Source: an uncultured Oscillospiraceae bacterium (GTDB lineage Bacteria; Bacillota_A; Clostridia; Oscillospirales; Oscillospiraceae). Taken from it: a stretch of 23,898 bases of DNA. Within the stretch, counting starts at the first letter, position 1. Every line of letters begins with the position of its first letter. Under the pieces are notes generated by a model. The model saw only the letters and a program-made list of their open reading frames with translations. It did no database searches and was not told the DNA's origin. This document shows positions 15,038-22,483 of the stretch, one piece after another. Where the stretch lies: positions 1-23,898 of the forward strand of contig CALXDE010000229.1 in the NCBI GenBank assembly GCA_944386965.1. The letters run 5' to 3'. Made by a program: the position numbers and the translations under genes.

Positions 15038-16449
15038 TGCAGGGAAAAGTTGTCGGTACGATTCGGGAGGCGATTGTTCAGTCCGGACTGAAGAGCGGCA
15101 TGACGGTTTCCTTCCACCACCACCTGCGCAACGGGGACTATGTCCTCAACATGGTGATGGAACAGATCGCGGCTTTGGGGATTGACCATCTCACCGTCCA
15201 TGCTAGCTCCCTCTTTGATGTCCACGCGCCGCTTCTGGACCACATCAAAAGCCGGGTGGTCACAAAGATCCAGACCGACTACATGTCCGCCCGTCTGGGC
15301 CAGGCGATCTCCGCGGGCGTGATGGAAGAGCCGGTGGAGTTCCGCACCCACGGCGGCCGCCCCAGCGCCATTGAAACCGGGACCGCGCCCATCGATGTGG
15401 CGTTCATCGCCGCTCCCACCAGCGATCCCATGGGCAACTGCTCCGGGAAATATGGAAAATCCGCCTGCGGCAGCCTGGGATACGCTTTTCCGGACGCGAT
15501 GCACGCCAAAAAGGTGGTCGTGATTACAGATCATCTGGTCCCCTATCCCCTGGTGGGCTGGTCCATTCCGGAAACCTGTGTGGATTACGTGGTGGCGGTG
15601 GACGCCATCGGCGACCCCGGCGGGATCGTCTCCGGGACGACACAGATCACCCGGGACCCCATCGGGTTGATGATGGCCTCCTACGCCGTCGGGGTGATCC
15701 AGCACTCGGGGCTGCTCCGGGACGGGTTTTCCTTCCAGACCGGCGCCGGCGGCGCGTCGCTGGCCGCCGCGAAGTACCTGAAGGACCTGATGCTCCGGGA
15801 GCATATCCACGGCAGCTTCGGCCTGGGCGGCATCACCGGCTACCTGGTGGACATGCTGCGGGAGGGCTGCTTTGAGACGCTCCTGGATGTGCAGTGCTTT
15901 GACCTGAAAGCCGTGGAGTCCATCCGCACAGACCCCCGGCACATGGAGATCTCCGCCTCCCACTACGCCAGTCCCACCGCCCGCAGCTGCGCCGTGGACC
16001 ATCTGGATGTGGTGATCCTGGGTGCCACGGAGGTGGATACAGCGTTCAATGTCAACGTCCACACCGACTCCAGCGGGTCCATCATGGGCGGCTCCGGCGG
16101 CCACAGCGACACGGCGGCGGGCGCGAAGCTGGCGATGATCATCGCCCCCCTGTTCCGGGCCCGCCTGCCCATCGTGACCGACCGCGTCACCTGCATCTCC
16201 ACGCCCGGGCGCGATATCGACGTGCTGGTTACCCAGGGGGGCATCGCGGTCAATCCCCGGCGGCCGGAGCTCTTTGACCGCCTGAAGCAGGCCAGGCTGC
16301 CGGTGGTGCCCATTGAGCAGCTCAAAGCGATGGCGGAGAAAACCACAGGCGTTCCCGCCCGCCCGCCCCGGGGGACCAGGGCGGTGGCAAAGGTCATCAG
16401 CCGCACCGGAGAGCTGCAGGATACCATTTACAACATTCCCCAGAGATAG
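15034..16449 (+). CDS. citF: Lyase alpha subunit CitF (ACP transferase; probably citramalate lyase)
   Basis: 471 residues; ATG overlaps the citE stop (ATGA). It has a CoA-transferase-type fold with GMTVSFHHHLRNGDYV (22-37), THGGRPSAIETG, IDVAFIAAPTSDPMGN (120-135), GKSACGSLGYAFPDA and GGSGGHSDTAAGAKL near residue 355. It swaps the acetyl group on CitD for the substrate acid, releasing acetate. Compared with well-known citrate lyase alpha subunits (about 510 residues) it lacks roughly 40 N-terminal residues that precede the first conserved block; the upstream sequence is citE, so the shorter form is real. It is followed 12 bases later by the hydratase genes. Confidence 0.9.
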   Translation: MMQGKVVGTIREAIVQSGLKSGMTVSFHHHLRNGDYVLNMVMEQIAALGIDHLTVHASSLFDVHAPLLDHIKSRVVTKIQTDYMSARLGQAISAGVMEEPVEFRTHGGRPSAIETGTAPIDVAFIAAPTSDPMGNCSGKYGKSACGSLGYAFPDAMHAKKVVVITDHLVPYPLVGWSIPETCVDYVVAVDAIGDPGGIVSGTTQITRDPIGLMMASYAVGVIQHSGLLRDGFSFQTGAGGASLAAAKYLKDLMLREHIHGSFGLGGITGYLVDMLREGCFETLLDVQCFDLKAVESIRTDPRHMEISASHYASPTARSCAVDHLDVVILGATEVDTAFNVNVHTDSSGSIMGGSGGHSDTAAGAKLAMIIAPLFRARLPIVTDRVTCISTPGRDIDVLVTQGGIAVNPRRPELFDRLKQARLPVVPIEQLKAMAEKTTGVPARPPRGTRAVAKVISRTGELQDTIYNIPQR

Positions 16450-16461
16450 GAGGAGTAAGCG

Positions 16462-17301
16462 ATGCGAGAAATTTCGTCAGAGAACATCACCCAGGTGGTC
16501 CGCCGGCTCTGCATCGAGGCCAACTGCATTCTCCCGGAGGATGTGCGGGCGCGGATCGCGGCCTGTTCTCGGGAGGAGTCCTGGCCCCAGGCCCAGGAGA
16601 TCCTGGAGCAGATCACCAGGAACTACACCGTCGCCCAGGCCCAGAGCCAGCCGATCTGTCAGGATACCGGCATGGCCTGCGTCTTTCTGGAGATCGGGCA
16701 GGAGGTCCATGTCACCGGGGACCTGGCCGAGGCGGTCCACGAGGGCGTTCGGCAGGGATACCGGGATGGATATTTGCGCAAATCCGTGGTGCGGGACCCG
16801 CTGCGCCGGGTCAACACCGGGGACAACACCCCCGCCATGATCTATTATGACATCGTCCCCGGCGACGCTTTGAAAATCACAGTGGCGCCCAAGGGGTTTG
16901 GCAGCGAAAACATGAGCCAGAGCAAAATGCTCAAGCCCTCGGACGGAGAGGCCGGTGTGAAGGACTTCGTGTGCAAGGTCGTGGAGGACGCCGGTCCCAA
17001 CCCCTGTCCGCCGATTGTGGTGGGCGTCGGCATCGGCGGCACCTTCGACAAGGTGGCGCTGCTGGCCAAGCGGGCGCTGCTCCGGCCGCTGCACATGCAC
17101 AACGGAGATCCCTTCTACGCGGAAATGGAGGCGGAGCTGCTGGAGCGGATCAATGCCCTGGGCATCGGCCCCCAGGGCTTCGGCGGACGGACCACGGCCC
17201 TGGCCGTACACATCGAAACCGCGCCGACCCATATCGCCGGACTGCCTGTGGCGGTGAATATCAACTGCCATGTAACAAGACATCAGACGGAGGTGCTTTG
17301 A
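16462..17301 (+). CDS. Class I fumarase-family Fe-S hydratase, alpha subunit (probably mesaconase)
   Basis: 279 residues; GGAGG before the ATG. It matches the N-terminal domain of class I (oxygen-sensitive, [4Fe-4S]) fumarases: SQPICQDTGMACVF (Cys66), GPNPCPPIVVGVGIGGT (Cys182) and NINCHVTRH (Cys269). These three cysteines have the spacing of the cluster ligands in fumarase A. The motif GSENMSQSKML is also typical. Members hydrate fumarate, tartrate or mesaconate. Here the gene is in one operon with citDEF and next to glutamate mutase and methylaspartase genes, so hydration of mesaconate to (S)-citramalate (2-methylmalate dehydratase) is the likely job. Fumarase remains possible, since the family cannot be split by these motifs. 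Confidence 0.88.
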   Translation: MREISSENITQVVRRLCIEANCILPEDVRARIAACSREESWPQAQEILEQITRNYTVAQAQSQPICQDTGMACVFLEIGQEVHVTGDLAEAVHEGVRQGYRDGYLRKSVVRDPLRRVNTGDNTPAMIYYDIVPGDALKITVAPKGFGSENMSQSKMLKPSDGEAGVKDFVCKVVEDAGPNPCPPIVVGVGIGGTFDKVALLAKRALLRPLHMHNGDPFYAEMEAELLERINALGIGPQGFGGRTTALAVHIETAPTHIAGLPVAVNINCHVTRHQTEVL

Positions 17302-17302
17302 T

Positions 17303-17860
17303 ATGGCCATCAGAATCAACGCTCCGCTGACATCCGCGGATGCCAGAAAGCTGAAAAGCGGGGACAGCTGCCTGATCTCCGGCGTGATCTATACCGCCCG
17401 GGATGCCGCGCACAAGCGCCTGTGCCAGCTGGTCGCCGAGGGAAAGCCCCTGCCCTTCGACATACGGGACGCGGTGATCTATTTTGTCGGTCCCACCCCC
17501 GCCAAGGAGGGACAGGTGATCGGTTCGGCCGGCCCCACCTCCTCCTACCGCATGGACGCCTACAGCCCCACGCTGATCGCCTGCGGCCAGACGGGCATGA
17601 TCGGCAAGGGCGCCCGGGGACCGGAGGTCATTGCGGCCATGCGGGAGCACGGCGCCGTGTATTTCGGGGCCATCGGCGGCTGCGGGGCCCTGCTGAGCAG
17701 CTGCGTGAAGCGGTCGGAGATCGTCGCCTATGAGGATCTGGGCGCCGAGGCGATCCGCCGGCTGGAGGTGGAGGATTTCCCCGCAGTGGTCGTCATTGAC
17801 AGCGAGGGAAACAACCTCTATGAAACAGGCAGGGCGGCTTATCTGCGGTCCCTGGAATAG
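17303..17860 (+). CDS. Class I fumarase-family Fe-S hydratase, beta subunit (probably mesaconase)
   Basis: 185 residues, starting one base after the alpha-subunit stop. It corresponds to the C-terminal domain of class I fumarases: GSAGPTSSYRMDAYSP (74-89), GQTGMIGKGARGPEV and HGAVYFGAIGGCGALL (116-131), then 'AIRRLEVEDFPAVVVIDSEGNNLY', the substrate-binding Arg/Asp region being RMD. It completes the active site with the alpha subunit. The stop is followed directly by the gntR promoter; no clear terminator was seen, so some read-through into gntR is likely. Confidence 0.88.
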   Translation: MAIRINAPLTSADARKLKSGDSCLISGVIYTARDAAHKRLCQLVAEGKPLPFDIRDAVIYFVGPTPAKEGQVIGSAGPTSSYRMDAYSPTLIACGQTGMIGKGARGPEVIAAMREHGAVYFGAIGGCGALLSSCVKRSEIVAYEDLGAEAIRRLEVEDFPAVVVIDSEGNNLYETGRAAYLRSLE

Positions 17861-17879
17861 GGACCCGCCGCGGGCGCAC

Positions 17880-17908
17880 TTGACAAATCCGGGCCGCTTC
17901 TCTAAAAT
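17880..17908 (+). promoter_or_regulatory. Sigma-A promoter of the GntR-type regulator gene
   Basis: TTGACA (17880-17885), 17 bases, TAAAAT (17903-17908). The predicted transcript starts near 17915, only six bases before the ATG at 17921, which argues that the TTG at 17942 is the true start codon. Confidence 0.8.
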
Positions 17909-17941
17909 TGTCTTCAAGCAATGGAGGGAGGCGGCCTGATT

Positions 17942-18916
17942 TTGTCCGAATTTTTTCAAGTGAACCCTCAGCTGGATATTCCGATTTACCAGCAGCTGGT
18001 GGATCATATCCGCGCCGGCATCAAGACCGGGGAGCTGCCGGCGGGAACGCGGCTGCCGACCGTCCGGGAGCTGGCCGAGGAGATGAATGTGGCGCGGGGC
18101 ACCATCAAGCGCGCCTATGACGAATTGGAAAGCGAGGGCATGGTGGAAAAGGCCCAGGGCCGCGGCACCTTTGTCTCCTATCAGCCGGAGAGCCTGGAGA
18201 GCCGCAAGGACCGGGCCATGGCCGCCATCGACCAGCTGTTCGGGCAGCTGGAGCAGCTGGGCTTTTCCATCCATGAGATGCATATTTTCCTGCAGCTCAA
18301 ACTGCAGGAGCTGGCGGCGCGGCAGTCGAACCTGAAGGTCGCGGTGGTGGAGTGCAACCCGGAGATCCTTGCCCAGCTCTGCGAGCAGCTGCGGCGGATC
18401 GACCGGCTGGACCTGTACTCCTATGTCCTGGACGAGGTTCTGGCCTATCCCTACAAGATCGCGGAGGACATGGACCTGGTGATTACCACCCAGGAGCACG
18501 CGGAAGCGCTGGAAAAAATGATATCGTCCGATCGGAAAATTGCAAAAATCGCCCTGAGCCTCCGGGCCGACTGCATCGCCCGGCTGGTGAAGCTGCGGGC
18601 CGGAGAGCGGGTGGGGATCGTGTGCGACAGCCTCCGCTTCGGGGATCTGCTGACCAGGGCCTGCGGCGTTTTCGCTCCCCAGGCGGCGGTGGACCGCCCC
18701 TGCCTGTTCAGCTCCTGCGCCGGCTATCTGGCCGGGAAAGAGGCGATTTTGGTGCCGGAAAACTGCGAAAGATACGCGGATGCGGACACGATCCAGGTCC
18801 TGAGGGACTTCTCCGCCCGCGGCGAGATGATTCCCTGCGTCTATCAGATTGACGAGGGCTCCTTCATGTATCTGGAGGAGCGGATTGAGAAATTGCGGAA
18901 CAAGGAAATGCTGTGA
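17942..18916 (+). CDS. GntR-type transcriptional regulator with an unusual effector domain
   Basis: 324 residues if translation begins at TTG 17942, which has GGGAGG ten bases upstream; ATG 17921 has no ribosome site and would leave a leader of about six bases. Residues ~15-78 form a GntR winged helix-turn-helix ('IPIYQQLVDHIRAGIKTGEL', 'RLPTVRELAEEMNVARGTIKRAYDEL', 'QGRGTFVS'). The remaining ~240 residues are not recognisably FCD, UTRA or aminotransferase-like; they start with a coiled stretch, then alternate strands and helices ('LKVAVVECNPEILAQL', 'DMDLVITTQEHAEAL', 'ERVGIVCDSLRFGDLL'), suggestive of a Rossmann- or PBP-like sensing fold. Placed between the two catabolic operons, it is the natural candidate to sense glutamate or a pathway intermediate and control both. 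Confidence 0.85.
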   Translation: MSEFFQVNPQLDIPIYQQLVDHIRAGIKTGELPAGTRLPTVRELAEEMNVARGTIKRAYDELESEGMVEKAQGRGTFVSYQPESLESRKDRAMAAIDQLFGQLEQLGFSIHEMHIFLQLKLQELAARQSNLKVAVVECNPEILAQLCEQLRRIDRLDLYSYVLDEVLAYPYKIAEDMDLVITTQEHAEALEKMISSDRKIAKIALSLRADCIARLVKLRAGERVGIVCDSLRFGDLLTRACGVFAPQAAVDRPCLFSSCAGYLAGKEAILVPENCERYADADTIQVLRDFSARGEMIPCVYQIDEGSFMYLEERIEKLRNKEML

Positions 18917-18934
18917 GGCCGCCGCCCGTGGCGC

Positions 18935-18970
18935 TATACCGCCTGCTGATCTGCAGGCGGTATAATTTTT
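18935..18970 (+). terminator. Rho-independent terminator after the GntR regulator
   Basis: A 12-bp perfect stem (18935-18946 with 18953-18964, loop TGATCT) begins 18 bases after the stop codon and is followed by ATTTTT. It separates the regulator from the glutamate mutase operon. Confidence 0.9.
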
Positions 18971-18996
18971 CTTGCAAAATTGCAAAATTTTGCAAG
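18971..18996. repeat. TTGCAAAAT inverted repeat, candidate operator of the glutamate mutase operon
   Basis: TTGCAAAAT occurs twice as direct half-sites (18972-18980 and 18980-18988), and with the inverted copy it forms the perfect 16-base palindrome TTGCAAAATTTTGCAA (18980-18995). The outer arms CTTGCAAAAT/ATTTTGCAAG also pair. It ends six bases before the -35 box TTGACT of the glm operon, an operator-like position. Confidence 0.6.
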
Positions 18997-19002
18997 AAAT
19001 CC

Positions 19003-19036
19003 TTGACTTATGATATAGAACATTATACCATATAGA
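19003..19036 (+). promoter_or_regulatory. Probable promoter region of the glmS-glmL-glmE-mal operon
   Basis: TTGACT (19003-19008) is a good -35 box. The AT-rich stretch after it holds several -10 candidates, none at ideal spacing: TATACC (19024-19029, 15 bases) and TATAGA (19031-19036, 22 bases). GATATAG is directly repeated at 19012 and 19035. The exact promoter is uncertain. Confidence 0.45.
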
Positions 19037-19200
19037 TATAGTCTAATCTTAGCTTCAAAGAATATTTTCCTCTCTCCCCGGGAAATTGTGGGAGCTCCGC
19101 GAAACACGGGCGCTCCGCGGGAGCGCCGGGAAGAGCGTCTCTGGGAAGCGGGCGGCGGGGACACCGGCGGAGGGAGGATCAGCTTGATGGAGGTCAGGGC
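19037..19200 (+). other. Leader of the glutamate mutase operon with hairpin and mini-ORF
   Basis: This leader of about 150 bases contains an 8-bp hairpin (GGCGCTCC 19109-19116 with GGAGCGCC 19120-19127) and two Shine-Dalgarno-like runs, GGAGGGAGG near 19169-19177 and GGAGG at 19189-19193. The first run is spaced for an ATG at 19187 that opens a 17-codon reading frame ending at 19240 inside glmS. I looked for a cobalamin riboswitch (expected upstream of some B12 enzymes) and saw no B12-box-like sequence. Confidence 0.4.
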
Positions 19201-19623
19201 ATGGAGCAGGAGAGAAAAAAAGTCTTGGTCATGGGGGTAATCGGCGCCGATGTACATGCCGTGGGGAATCAGATCCTCTACCACGCGTTTACAGACGCGG
19301 GGTTTGAGGTGATCAACCTGGGGGTCATGGTTTCTCAGGAGGAGTACATCGCCGCGGCCATTGAGTCCAACGCGGACGCGATTGTCATTTCCTCGCTGTA
19401 CGGACAGGGGGAGCTGGACTGCCGCGGAATGCGCGAAAAATGCAGCGAGGCCGGTCTGGGCCGCATCCCGCTGCTGGTGGGCGGCAATATCGTGATCGGA
19501 AAGCAGTCCTTCGCGGAGGTGGAGCAGCGATTCCTGGCAATGGGATTTGACCGGGTATTCCCTCCGGGAACGGACCCCCAGATCACCATTCAGGCCCTTC
19601 ACGAAATTCTGGACGAGAAGTAG
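19201..19623 (+). CDS. glmS: Glutamate mutase sigma (S) subunit, B12-binding
   Basis: 140 residues; GGAGG seven bases before the ATG. It is a B12-binding Rossmann domain: [17 protein letters not shown], with D17-x-H19-x-x-G22 as the DxHxxG motif whose histidine replaces dimethylbenzimidazole on cobalt; '[19 protein letters not shown]'; '[12 protein letters not shown]'; and 'FDRVFPPGT'. These are nearly family-typical throughout. With GlmE it forms glutamate mutase, which converts L-glutamate to (2S,3S)-3-methylaspartate by a radical carbon-skeleton rearrangement. First gene of a four-gene operon. Confidence 0.96.
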   Translation: MEQERKKVLVMGVIGADVHAVGNQILYHAFTDAGFEVINLGVMVSQEEYIAAAIESNADAIVISSLYGQGELDCRGMREKCSEAGLGRIPLLVGGNIVIGKQSFAEVEQRFLAMGFDRVFPPGTDPQITIQALHEILDEK

Positions 19624-19632
19624 GTGGGTGCA

Positions 19633-21039
19633 ATGAAGCCTGTTCTGCTGGTCGATTTTGGAAGCACCTATACCAAACTGACCGCCGTGGACGTGGACGG
19701 CGCCGCGCTCTTGGGGACGGCGGCGGCCTATACGACGGTTCAGACAGACATCAGCCAGGGCCTGGCCGCCGGCCTGGAGCGATTGGAAAAGGAGACGGGA
19801 AAGCTGGAGTACACCCAGTACCTGGCCTGCTCCTCCGCGGCCGGCGGGCTGAAAATGGTCACCAGCGGTCTGGTGCCGGAGCTGACCTCCCAGGCCGCGA
19901 AGCTGGCCAGCCTGGGAGCGGGCGCCAAAGTGGTGAAGACCTACTCCTATCAGCTGACGGAAGACGATGTGGAGGAGATCCGCCTGAGCCGCCCGGACAT
20001 CCTTCTCCTTGTGGGCGGAACGGACGGAGGCAACAGTGACTGCATCCTCCACAACGCCGGGATGCTTGCCAGCCTTTCCGGCCAGTTTCCGATCATTGTG
20101 GCCGGCAACCGTTCGGCCGCCCGGCAGTGTCAGCGCCTGCTGGGGGAGCAGGACGTGTTTCTCTGCGACAATGTCATGCCCAAGTTCGGGCAGCTGAACA
20201 TCGGCCCCACCCAGAAGCGCATCCGCGACATCTTCCTGCGCCGCATTGTGCAGGCAAAGGGGCTGACCCAGGTTTCCAAACTTCTCTCGGACATCGTCAT
20301 GCCCACGCCCTCGGCGGTCTTACAGGCCCTGGAGCTGCTGGCGGGGGGCTGCGAGGGGGAGAGCGGGATCGGGGATCTCATTGCCGTGGATGTGGGCGGC
20401 GCCACAACGGACGTCTACTCCATCGCCGATGGGATGCCCACCGGAGCCCGGACCATCTACAAGGGGCTGCCGGAGCCCTACGCCAAGCGAACCGTGGAGG
20501 GCGACATCGGCATGCGCTACAGCGTCCGGGGCATCGTGGAGGCCGCGGGCATCGGCCGCATCAGCAAGCTGGCAGGTCTGCCGGTGCCCAAAGTCCAGGA
20601 GATGATCGACCTGATCAGCACGCATACGGATCTGGTCCCCGGCACGAACGAGGACATGGTCCGGCTGGACTACGCGCTGGCCTGCATGGCCGTGGACATC
20701 GCGGTGGGCCGGCACGCGGGGACGCTGGAGGAGACGTATACCACCCTGGGACAGACCTTTGTGCAGACCGGCAAGGACCTCTCGGATGTCAAGCAGATCG
20801 TGGTGACGGGCGGAAGCCTGATCCACACGGTACAGACGGAGCGGATTGCCGCCCACGCCATGTATGATCCCGCGCAGCCCATGTCCCTGCGGCCGAAAGA
20901 GGGCAGGATTCTCATTGACCGCCGGTATATCCTGGCTTCGATGGGACTTCTCTCGACACACTTTCCAAAAGTTGCACTGACAATTATGAAAAAGGAGCTG
21001 GAAAGCCATGGATCTTCAGAACAAGCGAATCCCCGATGA
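19633..21039 (+). CDS. glmL: GlmL/MutL, glutamate mutase-associated ATPase (reactivase)
   Basis: 468 residues from ATG at 19633 (AGGTGG upstream); a GTG at 19624 directly after the glmS stop is an alternative that adds three residues. It belongs to the MutL/acetate-and-sugar-kinase ATPase superfamily: [17 protein letters not shown] (phosphate-1 loop at the N-terminus) and [13 protein letters not shown] (phosphate-2 loop, near residue 255), with '[11 protein letters not shown]' and '[11 protein letters not shown]'. GlmL always lies between the two mutase subunit genes and is believed to be a chaperone that exchanges damaged coenzyme B12. It is not the DNA mismatch repair MutL. Its end overlaps the start of glmE by 32 bases. 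Confidence 0.94.
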   Translation: MKPVLLVDFGSTYTKLTAVDVDGAALLGTAAAYTTVQTDISQGLAAGLERLEKETGKLEYTQYLACSSAAGGLKMVTSGLVPELTSQAAKLASLGAGAKVVKTYSYQLTEDDVEEIRLSRPDILLLVGGTDGGNSDCILHNAGMLASLSGQFPIIVAGNRSAARQCQRLLGEQDVFLCDNVMPKFGQLNIGPTQKRIRDIFLRRIVQAKGLTQVSKLLSDIVMPTPSAVLQALELLAGGCEGESGIGDLIAVDVGGATTDVYSIADGMPTGARTIYKGLPEPYAKRTVEGDIGMRYSVRGIVEAAGIGRISKLAGLPVPKVQEMIDLISTHTDLVPGTNEDMVRLDYALACMAVDIAVGRHAGTLEETYTTLGQTFVQTGKDLSDVKQIVVTGGSLIHTVQTERIAAHAMYDPAQPMSLRPKEGRILIDRRYILASMGLLSTHFPKVALTIMKKELESHGSSEQANPR

Positions 21040-22456
21040 CGAATTTGCGAAGCTTCGCCAGGAAGTGCTGGCGCAGTGGCCTACCGGCCGGGATGTCGAT
21101 CTCGAGGAGGCGGTGGCCTACCACAAGGCCATGCCGGATGACCGCATTTTTTCCAAGAAGCTGATCGCCGCAAAGGCCGCCCACAAAACGCTGATCCAGC
21201 CCCGGGCGGGCGTGCCGGTGATCGAGGAGCATATCAAGCTGATGCAGTATCTCCAGGACCAGGGAGAGGCGGACCTCCTGCCCACCACGATCGACAGCTA
21301 TACCCGCCAAAACCGGTACGAGGAGGCGGAAAACGGCATTGCCGAGTCTGTCCGCCTGGGCCGGGCCATGCTCAACGGCTTTCCGGCGGTCAACCACGGG
21401 GTTGCCAACTGCCGGAAGGTCATCGAGAGCGTCCACACCCCCATCCAGGTGCGCCACGGGACCCCGGACGCCCGCCTGCTGACGGAGATCGCCTACGCCG
21501 GCGGCTTCACCAGCTATGAGGGCGGCGGCATCTCCTACAATCTGCCCTACTGCAAAAATGTCCCCATGGAGCGCACCATCCGGGACTGGCAGTATGTGGA
21601 CCGGCTGACGGGCCTGTATGAGGAGATGGGCGTATCCATCAACCGGGAGCCCTACGGGCCCCTGACCGGCACGCTGGTTCCCCCCTGCATCTCCCATGCC
21701 GTCGCCGTGGTGGAGGCGCTCCTGGCGGCGGAGCAGGGCGTCAAGAACATCACGGTGGGATACGGACAGTGCGGCAATCTTGTGCAGGACATCGCGGCCA
21801 TCCGGGTGCTGGAGGAACTGACCAATGCGTATCTGGAGAAATACGGGTACGGCGATGTGGTGGTCACCACGGTCCTTCACCAGTGGATGGGCGGCTTCCC
21901 GGCGGACGAGGCGAAGGCCTTCGGCGTCATCGCCACCGGGAGTCTGATCGCCGCCCTTTCCAAGGCCACAAAGGTCATCGTCAAGAGTCCCCACGAGGCC
22001 CTGGGCATCCCGACCATGGAGGCCAACGCCGCCGGTCTGCGCTGCACAAAGCAGGTGGTGAACATGATGGCCGACCAGGTCTTCCAAAACGATGATCTGG
22101 AGCGGGAGAAGGAGATCATCCGCAAGGAAACCTGCTGCATCGTGGACAAGTGCTTTGAACTGGGCGACGGCGACATCGCGGTGGGCGTGTGCCGGGGCGT
22201 GGAGGCCGGCGTGCTGGATGTGCCCTTCGCGCCGTGCCGGGCCAACGCCGGGCGGATGCTCCCCTGCCGCGACAACGACGGCGCCGTCCGGATTCTCAAC
22301 ATGGGTGACCTGCCCTTCTCCCAGGAGCTGAAGGATTTCCACGCCGACAAAATCGCCCAGCGGGCGAAAGCCGAGCGGCGGGACGCGTCCTTCCAGATGG
22401 TGATTGACGACGTTTACGCCATCAGCAAGGGGCGGCTGGTTGGACGCCCCAGATAA
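21008..22456 (+). CDS. glmE: Glutamate mutase epsilon (E) subunit
   Basis: 482 residues, the usual length of about 483. AAGGAG lies ten bases before the ATG, inside the end of glmL. Recognisable blocks are '[20 protein letters not shown]', '[20 protein letters not shown]' (the Thr-x-Asp-x-x-Thr-Arg segment), 'FPAVNHGV', '[13 protein letters not shown]'-like [13 protein letters not shown] with the substrate-binding arginine, and '[17 protein letters not shown]'. It is the TIM-barrel catalytic subunit that binds glutamate and, with GlmS, coenzyme B12. The overlap with glmL implies coupled translation. Confidence 0.96.
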   Translation: MDLQNKRIPDDEFAKLRQEVLAQWPTGRDVDLEEAVAYHKAMPDDRIFSKKLIAAKAAHKTLIQPRAGVPVIEEHIKLMQYLQDQGEADLLPTTIDSYTRQNRYEEAENGIAESVRLGRAMLNGFPAVNHGVANCRKVIESVHTPIQVRHGTPDARLLTEIAYAGGFTSYEGGGISYNLPYCKNVPMERTIRDWQYVDRLTGLYEEMGVSINREPYGPLTGTLVPPCISHAVAVVEALLAAEQGVKNITVGYGQCGNLVQDIAAIRVLEELTNAYLEKYGYGDVVVTTVLHQWMGGFPADEAKAFGVIATGSLIAALSKATKVIVKSPHEALGIPTMEANAAGLRCTKQVVNMMADQVFQNDDLEREKEIIRKETCCIVDKCFELGDGDIAVGVCRGVEAGVLDVPFAPCRANAGRMLPCRDNDGAVRILNMGDLPFSQELKDFHADKIAQRAKAERRDASFQMVIDDVYAISKGRLVGRPR

Positions 22457-22483
22457 AACTTTTACGTATCAGGAGGAACGGAC

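Noticed and set aside
14884..16104. 406-residue minus-strand frame antisense to citF; similar long frames antisense to gntR, glmE and mal
   Set aside because: All are shadow frames of well-recognised genes, with His/Gly/Leu-rich composition and no family features.
19037..19200. Cobalamin riboswitch in the leader of the B12-dependent glutamate mutase operon
   Set aside because: No B12-box-like sequence or the required multi-helix core could be found; only one small hairpin is present.
19633..21039. DNA mismatch repair MutL
   Set aside because: The name is shared only; the motifs are those of the actin-like ATPase fold and the gene sits between the two glutamate mutase subunit genes.
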